DNA of 64,000 nucleotides from Thermosulfurimonas marina (lineage in GTDB: Bacteria; Desulfobacterota; Thermodesulfobacteria; Thermodesulfobacteriales; Thermodesulfobacteriaceae). Below the pieces are notes generated by a model, which worked only from the letters and a program-made list of their open reading frames with translations, did not search any database and was not told where the DNA came from. The stretch lies in assembly GCF_012317585.1 (NCBI RefSeq), contig NZ_CP042909.1:248001-312000 (forward strand), in the 5' to 3' direction. Below, one piece after another: positions 25,027 through 32,228 of this stretch (position 1 is its first letter; each line of letters begins with the position of its first letter). The translations under genes were made by a program, and so were the position numbers.

Positions 25027-25292
25027 TTGATGAACTGGGGAAGGTTCCCGAAGAGATTTTCGGTGAAATGGAGGAGCTTGTGCATGATCCAGGGAAAACT
25101 CAAAAGGAGGGCCAGGAAGACGGCCACGATCTTAGGCACAAAGGTAAGGGTCATTTCCTGGATCTGGGTCACGGCCTGAAAGATGCTGATCACCAAGCCC
25201 ACCACCAGACCGGCCACCAGCATGGGCGCCGAAATAAGGAGGGTGAGCTCCACGGCCTGACGCGCCAGATGGACCACCGTAGCCTCCGTCAT
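25023..25292 (-). CDS. fliQ: flagellar export protein FliQ
   Basis: The 89-residue protein has two membrane helices forming a hairpin, with the family sequence SAPMLVAGLVVGLVISIFQAVTQIQEMTLTFVPKI. Four copies are expected to wrap the FliP5-FliR1 core of the export gate. It lies 11 nt after fliP and overlaps fliR. Confidence 0.96.
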   Translation of the reverse strand: MTEATVVHLARQAVELTLLISAPMLVAGLVVGLVISIFQAVTQIQEMTLTFVPKIVAVFLALLLSFPWIMHKLLHFTENLFGNLPQFIK

Positions 25293-25303
25293 CTCGGACC
25301 TCC

Positions 25304-26047
25304 CTAGAAGAAACTCCGGGCCAGCGAGCCCACCAGAAGGTTCCAGCCGTCCACCAGCACGAAAAGGAGGAGCTTGAGGGGAAGGGAGACCATCATGGGA
25401 GGTAACATGAGCATCCCCATGGAAAGGAGGACGCTGGAGACCACCATGTCGATGATGAGAAAGGGGAGATAGAGCAAAAAGCCGATCTCAAAGGCCGTAC
25501 GCAGTTCGCTAATCATAAAGGCCGGAATCAGGGAGAGGGTAGAGACCTCCTCCGGGCGGGCCGGGCGGGGCTCCCCCCGCAGTTTTACGAAAAGGGCCAA
25601 ATCCTTTTCCCGGGTATTTCGGAGCATGAAGGCCCGAAAGGGCTTCAAGGCCTCGCGCAACATCTCCTCCTCGGTAAGCTGATGATCCAGATACGGCAAG
25701 AGGGCCCGCTGATAGCTCTGGCGAAAGACCGGGGCCATGATGAAAAAGGTCAAAAAGAGGGCCAGGGCCACCAGGACCTGATTGGGTGGGGTCTGCTGGG
25801 TTCCCAGGGCGTGTCGCAGGAGGCTAAAGACCACCACCAGGCGGGTAAAGGAGGTCAGCATAAGAAGGAGGGCCGGGGCTACAGAAAGGATGGTAAGAAG
25901 GAGGAGCACCTGGAGCACCGGGGCCACCTGTTCCGGCCCCTTAGCGGGCTCGAGGCTCAGCCGCACCGCGGGAAGGGTCAGGGCCGCGGCCGAAGAGGCC
26001 AGAGCCAGCCCCACCAGAAGGAAACTCAAGACCCTAATCCTTCTCAT
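25304..26047 (-). CDS. fliP: flagellar export protein FliP
   Basis: This 247-residue protein has a cleavable signal peptide ([22 protein letters not shown]) and four membrane helices. Conserved blocks include [30 protein letters not shown] and [38 protein letters not shown]-like sequence. FliP pentamers form the export channel. Its first 14 nt overlap the end of fliO. Confidence 0.97.
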   Translation of the reverse strand: [247 protein letters not shown]

Positions 26048-26294
26048 CCTCCCAGTCCCGCAGAAGGGTGATCCCCTTTTCGGAAAGCCCCAGAAGAAGG
26101 ACCCGCCCCCTCACCCGCACCAGGGCCAAACGATGCTTGAGCCCCAGAGGCCGCATTTCCTCCACTCTTATCTCCCTCCCTTTTTCGGAAAGTCCCCAGC
26201 GTCCGCGCCGCAGGAGATAGGCCGCAAGCACCACCAGCCCCACCAAAAGAAGAGTTATCCCCAGGACCCGCAAATAGACCTCTGGGCCCATCAC
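26034..26294 (-). CDS. fliO: FliO-like flagellar export accessory protein
   Basis: The 86-residue protein has one N-terminal membrane helix (LRVLGITLLLVGLVVLAAYLL) and a short cytoplasmic SpoIIIAE/FliO-like domain with RPLGLKHRLALVRVRGRVLLLG. FliO is a scaffold for building the FliP-FliR complex. Position between fliN and fliP supports the call. It starts with GTG or the ATG next to it at the fliN stop, and overlaps fliP. Confidence 0.85.
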   Translation of the reverse strand: MMGPEVYLRVLGITLLLVGLVVLAAYLLRRGRWGLSEKGREIRVEEMRPLGLKHRLALVRVRGRVLLLGLSEKGITLLRDWEDEKD

Positions 26295-26824
26295 TCCTCT
26301 CCCAGCTTCTTGACCCTTTCCTGAGGGCTGATGATCTCCGTAAGCCGCACCCCAAAACGGTCGTTCACCACCACCACCTCTCCCCGGGCCATCAGGCGTC
26401 CGTTCACGTAGATTTCTACCGGCTCCCCGGCCATCTTGTTGAGCTCGATGATGGAGCCCTGGGTGAGCTTGAGAAGGTCATTGAGGATCATCTTGGTGCG
26501 TCCGATCTCCACCGAGACCTCCAGGGGAATATCCAGGATGAGTTCCAGCTCCGGATGGGCTCCGGTGGCCGGGGCCTCCCGAAATTCCTCAAGCTTGGCG
26601 GGCTCGGCCGCCGGGGCCTTGGAGGCCTCGGAAGGGGCCTCCTCCCCACCCCCCTCCACTCCGGCCTCCTTAAGGGCCTCCTCCCACATGGCCATGAGAT
26701 CGTCCTCTCCTCCCAGGCCTTCCTTTTTCTCTTCCGCCGGAGCGGCCTCCGGAGTCTCTTCCACCGGTCCCTGATTGTCCTGAATTTCTTCGATTTTTTC
26801 TTTTTCTTGGAGCTCTTCAGCCAT
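26291..26824 (-). CDS. fliN: flagellar motor switch protein FliN
   Basis: The 177-residue protein has an acidic, low-complexity N-terminal half (about 1-90) and a C-terminal SpoA domain. Key sequence includes LILDIPLEVSVEIGRTKM, GSIIELNKMAGEPVEIYVNGRLMARGEVVVVNDRFGVRLTEI. FliN forms the lower C-ring where CheY and export substrates dock. It overlaps fliO by a few nt. Confidence 0.96.
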   Translation of the reverse strand: MAEELQEKEKIEEIQDNQGPVEETPEAAPAEEKKEGLGGEDDLMAMWEEALKEAGVEGGGEEAPSEASKAPAAEPAKLEEFREAPATGAHPELELILDIPLEVSVEIGRTKMILNDLLKLTQGSIIELNKMAGEPVEIYVNGRLMARGEVVVVNDRFGVRLTEIISPQERVKKLGEE

Positions 26825-26833
26825 CTCTTCCTC

Positions 26834-27808
26834 CTAAGCCTCCACTTTTACAAATTCTTTGACTCTTACCGCCTTATATCCCTTAAAAACTCCGAGATCC
26901 CCCAGGATCTTGGGCCGGCCCTCTACGGTGACCACCACGGGGTCCTCCACCTTGCTTTCCAGGACCAGCACATCTCCGGGCTCTAGGGAAAGGAGATCCC
27001 GGATGCGGATACGGGCCTGTCCCAGGAAGGCCCGCAGGGTGACCTCCGCGGAAAAGAGGATTTCCTCCAGTTGTTTGCGCCAGTAAGGATCGGTGGCCTC
27101 CTCCGTCTGGTAGGGGGCATAAAGCTTACTCTTTATGGGCTGAAGCATACCCAGGGAGTAACAGAAGGCGATCTTGCCCTGGAGTCCCTCAATATCCACC
27201 TCAAAATTACACACCACCACCGTTTCTTCGGGCTGGAGGACCCGGGCAAACTGAGGATTGACCTCCCCCCGCACGTACTTGGCCTTTACCGGCTGAATGC
27301 CCTTCCAGGCCCTTTCCAGCTCCTGAAAGATATGGGTGACCACCCGCCGGATGAGCCGTTGCTCGATGGGGGTAAATTCCCGCCCCTCCACCTTGATGAG
27401 CTTTCTTTCCCCTCCTCCCAGAAAACGCTCCACAAAGGCGAAGACCAGAGGGGCATCAATGACCAAAAGGGCCTGGCCCCGCAAGGGTTCCAAACGAAAG
27501 ATGTGGATGGAGGTGGGGACCGGAATGCGATTCAAAAAGTCCCGAAAGCGCTCCATTTGAATGGGAAGAGCGGTCACTTCCACGATCTCCCGCAGGAGAG
27601 TGGAAAAGCCCATGCGCAGGCCCCGAGCCAGGTGCTCGTTGATAACCTCAAAGCCCGGGATCTTGATGCGGGTGGAGATGGCGTAGTTCCGGAAGTCAAA
27701 GGGCTTGACCCCCTCCACCTCTTCGGGCTCGGGGGTGAGATCAAGCTCCCCCCCACCCATACTGGCCAAAAGGGCATCAATTTCTTCCTGAGAAAGCACC
27801 TTCTCCAT
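26834..27808 (-). CDS. fliM: flagellar motor switch protein FliM
   Basis: The 324-residue protein opens MEKVLSQEEIDALLASMGGG, the N-terminal CheY-binding motif of FliM. The middle domain contains the GGG(E) turn in ERFLGGGERKLIKVEGREFTPIEQRLI, and a C-terminal SpoA domain follows. It links CheY binding to motor reversal. It lies 2 nt after fliL and 9 nt before fliN. Confidence 0.97.
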   Translation of the reverse strand: MEKVLSQEEIDALLASMGGGELDLTPEPEEVEGVKPFDFRNYAISTRIKIPGFEVINEHLARGLRMGFSTLLREIVEVTALPIQMERFRDFLNRIPVPTSIHIFRLEPLRGQALLVIDAPLVFAFVERFLGGGERKLIKVEGREFTPIEQRLIRRVVTHIFQELERAWKGIQPVKAKYVRGEVNPQFARVLQPEETVVVCNFEVDIEGLQGKIAFCYSLGMLQPIKSKLYAPYQTEEATDPYWRKQLEEILFSAEVTLRAFLGQARIRIRDLLSLEPGDVLVLESKVEDPVVVTVEGRPKILGDLGVFKGYKAVRVKEFVKVEA

Positions 27809-27810
27809 GG

Positions 27811-28284
27811 CTATTGCACCACAAATTGAGTGAAATAGACCCCTCGGACCTTACCCGGGCCGAGGAGCTGGTTGAGTTTATTCATGATCTCAAAACGCAG
27901 CTCGGCCTTGCCCTCCGGGGCCAAAACCTCTTCGACGGTCTTGGAAGAAAGGACCATAATGATGGTATCGTTGATCTGGGGAATACGGTCGTTGGCCTCG
28001 GTGAGGGCCTGATCGTCCTTGAGCTCTAAGGCAATCTTTACCCGCAGATACCTTCGCCCGGTAGGATCAGCCAGGTTGACCACAAAGGGATTGAGCTGCA
28101 AAAAGGGGCCGGGTTTGTTTTCCTCCTTGGGGACTGCAGGTTTGGTCTCCTCCGGCGGCGGGGCCTTCTTGGCAAAGAGGAGAAAATAAGCCGCTACCCC
28201 GGCCCCGGCCACCAGGACCAGCCCCAGAATCAAAAAGATGAGGAGCTTGCCCTTTCCACCCTTCTTTTCCTTTTCTTCGGCCAT
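27811..28284 (-). CDS. fliL: flagellar basal-body-associated protein FliL
   Basis: This 157-residue protein has a lysine-rich cytoplasmic start, one membrane helix (LLIFLILGLVLVAGAGVAAYFLLFA), a proline-rich linker and a periplasmic FliL domain. It ends in the characteristic RGVYFTQFVVQ. FliL rings the stators and supports torque. It is the first gene of the 24-gene motility run and lies just after a sigma-54 promoter match, with GGAGGAGGGAG as a strong ribosome site. Confidence 0.93.
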   Translation of the reverse strand: MAEEKEKKGGKGKLLIFLILGLVLVAGAGVAAYFLLFAKKAPPPEETKPAVPKEENKPGPFLQLNPFVVNLADPTGRRYLRVKIALELKDDQALTEANDRIPQINDTIIMVLSSKTVEEVLAPEGKAELRFEIMNKLNQLLGPGKVRGVYFTQFVVQ

Positions 28285-28305
28285 ATCTCCCTCCTCCTAG
28301 GTCTT

Positions 28306-28321
28306 TGCAATCATCATACCA
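28306..28321 (-). promoter_or_regulatory. sigma-54 (-24/-12) promoter of the fliL motility operon
   Basis: The minus strand reads TGGTATGATGATTGCA, which fits the TGGYAYRNNNNTTGCW consensus with GG (-24) at 28320-28319 and GC (-12) at 28308-28307, spaced exactly 10 bp. Transcription would start near 28295, just before the fliL ribosome site. The same stretch contains TATGAT, which could serve as an extended -10, but no -35 is seen. Confidence 0.7.
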
Positions 28322-28355
28322 TCTTTCAGGGCCTCCCAAGAGGCGGAAGGGTCGC

Positions 28356-28388
28356 CTTTCGTCAAATTTGCGACAATCTTCCGTCAAA
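28356..28388 (-). promoter_or_regulatory. candidate enhancer (UAS) repeats for the fliL sigma-54 promoter
   Basis: Two copies of TTTGACG(G/A)AAG occur on the minus strand at 28388-28378 and 28366-28356. They are 22 bp apart (two helical turns) and 35-70 bp upstream of the -24 box. A TTGTCGCAAA element between them resembles an inverted half-site. This fits binding of a sigma-54 activator, whose gene is not in the window. Confidence 0.5.
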
Positions 28389-28856
28389 GGAGCCTTCCAA
28401 AGAAAGGAGGCGGATTTTCCAGGAAAGTCCTGCGGAAAAGCCCCCGAGGTCCCTTCTTCCCACCACCCGGTGGCAAGGAAAAAAGAGAGGGAGGGGATTT
28501 TTTCGCAGGGCCTGACCTACGGCCCGGGCAGCTCGGGGACGACCTACTCTGGCGGCCAGCCAACCATAAGTGCGCACTTGGCCCCGGGGGATCTCCCGCA
28601 GGACAAAAAGTACCCGTTCGGCAAAGGGGGAGAGACCTTCGAAGAGGTAGGGCCAGTCCGGGTAGGGCTTTCGGCCGGAAAGATAGGCCTCCATCTCCCG
28701 GGCCAGGCCTTCCCGCACCCCCTGCGGGGCCTCGGGAAATCTCCTCCACTCCTCCAGGGCCCCAAAGCTCACCCGCACCAGCCGCCCTCCCTTAAGGAGA
28801 AAGTAAAGTCTTTCTCCCAGAAAGGGCAAACTTGTCGTGGTCCATCCTCTGGGCAT
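28362..28856 (-). CDS. ogt: methylated-DNA-protein cysteine methyltransferase (O6-alkylguanine repair)
   Basis: The 164-residue protein ends with the DNA-binding and catalytic domain. The active-site Cys is in FFPCHRVVG, and the helix-turn-helix arginine finger is in YGWLAARVGRPRAARAVGQALRKNP. It takes O6-alkyl groups from guanine onto its own cysteine in a single-turnover reaction. Length is normal. It faces the macrodomain gene head to head, with overlapping promoter regions, and its 3' end carries the fliL enhancer repeats. Either the Ogt or MGMT name could apply. Confidence 0.92.
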   Translation of the reverse strand: MPRGWTTTSLPFLGERLYFLLKGGRLVRVSFGALEEWRRFPEAPQGVREGLAREMEAYLSGRKPYPDWPYLFEGLSPFAERVLFVLREIPRGQVRTYGWLAARVGRPRAARAVGQALRKNPLPLFFPCHRVVGRRDLGGFSAGLSWKIRLLSLEGSFDGRLSQI

Positions 28857-28859
28857 AAT
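28832..28859 (+). promoter_or_regulatory. putative promoter of the macrodomain gene
   Basis: TTGTCG (28832-28837) and CATAAT (28854-28859) are 16 bp apart; TGGG just before the -10 could add extended -10 contacts. A strong GGAGGAGGGAGAG ribosome site lies before the ATG at 28891. Confidence 0.5.
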
Positions 28860-28890
28860 CTAAAGATAAATCTTATGGAGGAGGGAGAGA

Positions 28891-29457
28891 ATGCCTCTTA
28901 GGGTGAAGATTGACGGAAAAACTCTGGAGTTGGTCTCCGGAGACATTACCGAGCAGGAGACCGAGGCCATCGTAAATGCCGCTAACGAAAGGCTCATCCC
29001 TGGCGGCGGAGTAGATGGAGCCATCCATCGTAAGGGAGGACCTTCCATCGCCGAAGAGGCCCACAAGATCGGTCACTGTCCCACCGGCTCGGCGGTGGTC
29101 ACCGGGGCCGGGCGCCTCAAGGCCCGCTATGTTATCCATGCCGTAGGGCCCATCTACCGGGACGGAAAGAGCGGAGAGGCCGAACTTCTGGCCAGCGCCT
29201 ACCGGGAGTCCCTTAAACGGGCCACGGAGTTGGGTCTTTCTTCGGTGGCCTTTCCCTCCCTTTCTACCGGAGCCTATGGCTATCCTTTGGAGGAGGCCGC
29301 CCCGATAGCCCTGACCACTATTCTGGATTACCTCAAAGAGCACGAAAAACCTTCCCTGGTGCGCATGGTCCTCTGGGGAGAGAAGGCCTACCAGGCCTAT
29401 GCTGAGACCTTAAAAAGACTGGCTAAGGAGAGGGGGCTCCCGCTAGAGGAAGATTAA
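28891..29457 (+). CDS. macrodomain protein (probable O-acetyl-ADP-ribose deacetylase)
   Basis: This 188-residue single macrodomain has the ADP-ribose-binding sequences TEAIVNAANERLIPGGGVDGAIHRKGG and FPSLSTGAYGYPLEEAAPIAL. Proteins with this NAAN...GGGVDGAIH pattern (MacroD/YmdB type) hydrolyse O-acetyl-ADP-ribose or mono-ADP-ribosyl esters. The NAA Asn and the GGGVD Asp, which are important for catalysis, are present. It is monocistronic. No ADP-ribosyltransferase or sirtuin neighbour is seen. Confidence 0.93.
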   Translation: MPLRVKIDGKTLELVSGDITEQETEAIVNAANERLIPGGGVDGAIHRKGGPSIAEEAHKIGHCPTGSAVVTGAGRLKARYVIHAVGPIYRDGKSGEAELLASAYRESLKRATELGLSSVAFPSLSTGAYGYPLEEAAPIALTTILDYLKEHEKPSLVRMVLWGEKAYQAYAETLKRLAKERGLPLEED

Positions 29458-30437
29458 AGGCGACGGCGATAGCCCAGGGCCTCCATGAGTTCCTCGAAAA
29501 TGGCCCGGAGCTCCACGAAGGCCTCTTTATTCCCTCCCCGATCCGGATGAAGGACTTTGGCCCGCTCCCGAAAGAGCCTCAGAAGCTCTTTCCGGGAAAG
29601 TCGGGAAAGGGTCTCCGGGGAAAGACCGAAGTAGCGGGCCGCGCGATGAAGGGCCTCAGCCCGGGCCCAGCGACCGGCCCGGCGCTCCTCAAACATCCGC
29701 CGGGCCCCCTCTGTAGTGTCAAAGTAAAGGATCACATAACGGGAAAGATATTCCCGCAGGACCTCTTCTTCCGAAAGCCCCATCCGAAAGGCCTCGTCCC
29801 GGGCCAGCTCACAGAGGGCCGTCAGAAAGGCCTGGTCGAGCTCCCGCTGGAGTCGGGCCTCAGGGATAAAGCGGGTAAGACGTTCGGGAAAATAGTCCCA
29901 GAGGGCAAAGGCAGCATAGATATAGGAAACCACCTCCCGGGGACGCAGTCGATCCTCCATTTCCCAAAGAAGCTGTTCGATCTCGTCCCGACTCTTGTCC
30001 CTCAAGCGGTTGAGAAACCAGAGGGGACGTTCCAGCAGCCGGGGGTTGAAACCCCCGAACTTAAGGAAGATCAGACGCCGCTTGTCAAAGGGATGAAAGG
30101 TCTCCTGGAGGCGCATCTGCTCCCGTCGCGAAGGACGGGCTGCCTTTTTTTCCGAACGAGTGATGTAAGGCCAGAGTTTCTCCCGGATCTCCGGGCTTAC
30201 AAAGCGCAAAAAGAGCCTCTCGAGTTCCCACTGGTCGGTCTCTACTCCCCGGCGATGGAGTTCCTCCTCCAGCTCTGGATCCACATAAAAAGTCACTCCA
30301 CCCGGGTAACGGATATATCGGGCAGGATCCTCTCCTAGATCGAAGATTTCCCGGGAACGCCAGAATCGGTCCCCCTTTTCGGAGACCCGAAGAGAATAGC
30401 GGAAACCTCTCGGGGTGCGTTTACGGGCTAAATACAC
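29454..30437 (-). CDS. protein with a C-terminal J-domain, unknown N-terminal region
   Basis: The last 70 residues of this protein of about 327 form a J-domain with HPD in VLHPDRGGNKEAF. It would stimulate an Hsp70 ATPase. The N-terminal 250 residues are helix-rich and full of Arg and aromatic residues (LRRGVETDQWELERLFLRF-like) and I do not recognise them. The start is uncertain. I favour the GTG at 30437, because the longer frame to 30527 runs through the terminator and the ferredoxin gene. It would then need a promoter near that terminator or read-through. Confidence 0.6.
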   Translation of the reverse strand: MYLARKRTPRGFRYSLRVSEKGDRFWRSREIFDLGEDPARYIRYPGGVTFYVDPELEEELHRRGVETDQWELERLFLRFVSPEIREKLWPYITRSEKKAARPSRREQMRLQETFHPFDKRRLIFLKFGGFNPRLLERPLWFLNRLRDKSRDEIEQLLWEMEDRLRPREVVSYIYAAFALWDYFPERLTRFIPEARLQRELDQAFLTALCELARDEAFRMGLSEEEVLREYLSRYVILYFDTTEGARRMFEERRAGRWARAEALHRAARYFGLSPETLSRLSRKELLRLFRERAKVLHPDRGGNKEAFVELRAIFEELMEALGYRRRL

Positions 30438-30439
30438 GG

Positions 30440-30464
30440 AAAAAGTGGGGGGCCTGAGCCCCCC
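30440..30464 (-). terminator. rho-independent terminator after the ferredoxin gene
   Basis: A GGGGGGCTCAGGCCCCCC hairpin (30464-30447) is followed on the minus strand by ACTTTTT (to 30440). It ends the dsrN-ferredoxin transcript, 15 nt after the ferredoxin stop. Confidence 0.85.
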
Positions 30465-30478
30465 GGTCTTTCTCGAAT

Positions 30479-30667
30479 TTAGACCTCCTGGACCGTGATG
30501 GAGCCGGTGGGACAGACCTCCACGCAAGTCTCACAGCCCAGGCAGTCCTCCGGACGGGCCACCACGGGCTTGCCGTCCTCGCCCTCGTCATAGACCTGTG
30601 CAGGGCAAGCGTTGATGCACTCCTGGTCAGCATCACAGGTGTCGTAGTTGATGGTGATCTCGAACAT
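30479..30667 (-). CDS. two-cluster ferredoxin with an Asp-type first cluster
   Basis: The 62-residue ferredoxin has a complete CxxCxxCxxxCP motif (C42, C45, C48, C52). Its first motif reads C11-x2-D14-x2-C17-x3-C21-P: the second cysteine is Asp. Pyrococcus furiosus ferredoxin and Desulfovibrio africanus ferredoxin III have Asp at this position and hold a [4Fe-4S]/[3Fe-4S] cluster that interconverts. The same is expected here. It follows dsrN by 14 nt and is probably cotranscribed, so it may carry electrons for sulfite reduction or for reductive chemistry near it. Confidence 0.9.
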   Translation of the reverse strand: MFEITINYDTCDADQECINACPAQVYDEGEDGKPVVARPEDCLGCETCVEVCPTGSITVQEV

Positions 30668-30681
30668 AGCACCCTCCTTTT

Positions 30682-32121
30682 TTAGATTTTTAAATGGTCT
30701 TTGGTCAACCCTCTCTCCTCAGAGAGGGATTCGCCCCATCTCGGACCCTTTTCGGCCCCTTCCAGGGCCCTCAACCAGCCTTCCAGCCAGGCTGGCGTAC
30801 TTACCGCGTGCACATGAGTATAGGTACCAAAGACCCTTTTGTAAAGGATCCCGTCCCGAAGGCCGTCAAAACCGAAGCCGCGCTCCACCTTCAGAACGAA
30901 GGAAGGCCCTTCCCCCACCCGGGTGGGCACTGAATAGTGAAACTCGTGCCCCTGGAGGAGAAGACCTTCCGGATAGTAGGGATTGGGGGCCACCACCCCC
31001 ACCAGGCTATAACCATGTCCTGCGGGCCTTTCCCGAACCTCGAAGTCCACCGGAAGCACCCCGCACATGGGATAGGTCCGGCCCTTCCAGGAGAGTTCGC
31101 GGCCAAGATAAAGGATCCCGCCGCATTCGGCATAGACGGGAAGCCCGTCCTCGGCGGCCTCCTTTAAATCCTTCATAAGGGAGGAATTTTCCGCCAGGGC
31201 CTCGGCCTGAGTCTCCGGGAAGCCGCCCCCGAGATAAAGGGCCGAGACCGAGGGAAGGCGCTTTTCCCGCAGGGCATCTATGAAGACCAACTCCGCTCCG
31301 GCCAGGGCCAGGATCTCCAGATTTTCGGGATAATAGAACTGAAAGGCCTGGTCCCGAAAGACCCCGATCCGCACTCCGGAAAGGCTCCCCGAGGAGGACC
31401 AAAGCGGCTCCTCGGGCAGTAAAAGTGGCGGGGCCTGAGCCGCTACCTCAAGGAGACGATGTACCTCCACTCCAGCCAGGGCCTCTTCTAGGGCCTCAAA
31501 AAGGCGCTCCTTTCCCCCGTATTCCTGCCAGGGGATGAGTCCCAAATGCCTTTCCGGAAAAGGGATACGTAGGCGGGGAACGGCCCCCAGCACGGGCACC
31601 CCGGTGTAATGTTCAATGGCCCGGGTGACGATATTTTCATGCCGGGCCCGAGCCACCCGGTTGAGGACCACCCCGGCCAGATGGACTCCCGGGTCAAAGG
31701 CCTGAAAGCCCTTGACCACCGCGGCTAGAGTCCGGGTAACCTTGGTACAGTCTAAAACCAGGATCACCGGAGCCTGAAGAAGACGGGCCAGACGGGCCGT
31801 AGAACAGGTCCCCTCAAGATCTACCCCGTCAAAAAGCCCCCGATTACCTTCCACCACGGCTATGTCTGCCCCAGAGGCCCCTTCCCGAAAGACCTTGAGA
31901 AGGGCTTTTTCCTCCATGAGAAAGGGGTCCAGATTGCGGCAGGGGCGCTCTGCCGCCCGGGAGAGCCAGCCGGCATCGATATAATCCGGCCCCTTCTTGA
32001 AGGGGGCCACCCGCAAACCTTCTCGCAAAAGGCGGCGAATGAGGCCCAGGGTGAAAAGGGTCTTGCCCGCCCCCCCGCGCTGAGCCGCAATCACTATCCG
32101 GGAAAGACGCCGGGGCTCCAT
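30682..32121 (-). CDS. dsrN: DsrN-type glutamine amidotransferase (CobB/CbiA family)
   Basis: This 479-residue protein has an N-terminal P-loop domain (VIAAQRGGAGKTLFTLGLIRRL; VVEGNRGLFDGVD) and a C-terminal class-I glutamine amidotransferase domain. The catalytic Cys is in PVYAECGGILYLG and the His in GTYTHVHA. The family amidates acetate side chains a and c of cobyrinate or, for DsrN, of sirohaem to make the siroamide of dissimilatory sulfite reductase. The dsrMKJOP-N gene order matches that of Allochromatium vinosum, so DsrN is favoured. A cobyrinate a,c-diamide synthase (cbiA/cobB) role is the alternative, or both. It has its own promoter after the dsr terminator. Confidence 0.85.
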   Translation of the reverse strand: MEPRRLSRIVIAAQRGGAGKTLFTLGLIRRLLREGLRVAPFKKGPDYIDAGWLSRAAERPCRNLDPFLMEEKALLKVFREGASGADIAVVEGNRGLFDGVDLEGTCSTARLARLLQAPVILVLDCTKVTRTLAAVVKGFQAFDPGVHLAGVVLNRVARARHENIVTRAIEHYTGVPVLGAVPRLRIPFPERHLGLIPWQEYGGKERLFEALEEALAGVEVHRLLEVAAQAPPLLLPEEPLWSSSGSLSGVRIGVFRDQAFQFYYPENLEILALAGAELVFIDALREKRLPSVSALYLGGGFPETQAEALAENSSLMKDLKEAAEDGLPVYAECGGILYLGRELSWKGRTYPMCGVLPVDFEVRERPAGHGYSLVGVVAPNPYYPEGLLLQGHEFHYSVPTRVGEGPSFVLKVERGFGFDGLRDGILYKRVFGTYTHVHAVSTPAWLEGWLRALEGAEKGPRWGESLSEERGLTKDHLKI

Positions 32122-32129
32122 ATCTCTCG

Positions 32130-32158
32130 AGTTTAGACCCTCTTTAGGAATTTGGCAA
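32130..32158 (-). promoter_or_regulatory. promoter of dsrN
   Basis: TTGCCA (32158-32153) and TAAACT (32135-32130) are 17 bp apart, identical in hexamers and spacing to the HNH-gene promoter. Only 8 nt separate the -10 from the ATG at 32121. The -35 touches the T tract of the dsrP terminator, so termination and re-initiation are packed together. Confidence 0.65.
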
Positions 32159-32193
32159 AAAGAAAAAAGCCCGGAGATCCAAGATCCCCGGGC
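32158..32193 (-). terminator. rho-independent terminator of the dsrMKJOP operon
   Basis: A hairpin of GCCCGGGGATC / GATCTCCGGGC with a 3-nt loop (32193-32169) is followed on the minus strand by TTTTTTCTTTTT. It sits 36 nt after the dsrP stop. Confidence 0.92.
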
Positions 32194-32228
32194 AGGATGG
32201 GCTTCGAGACATGATTAGCGATTTTCTT

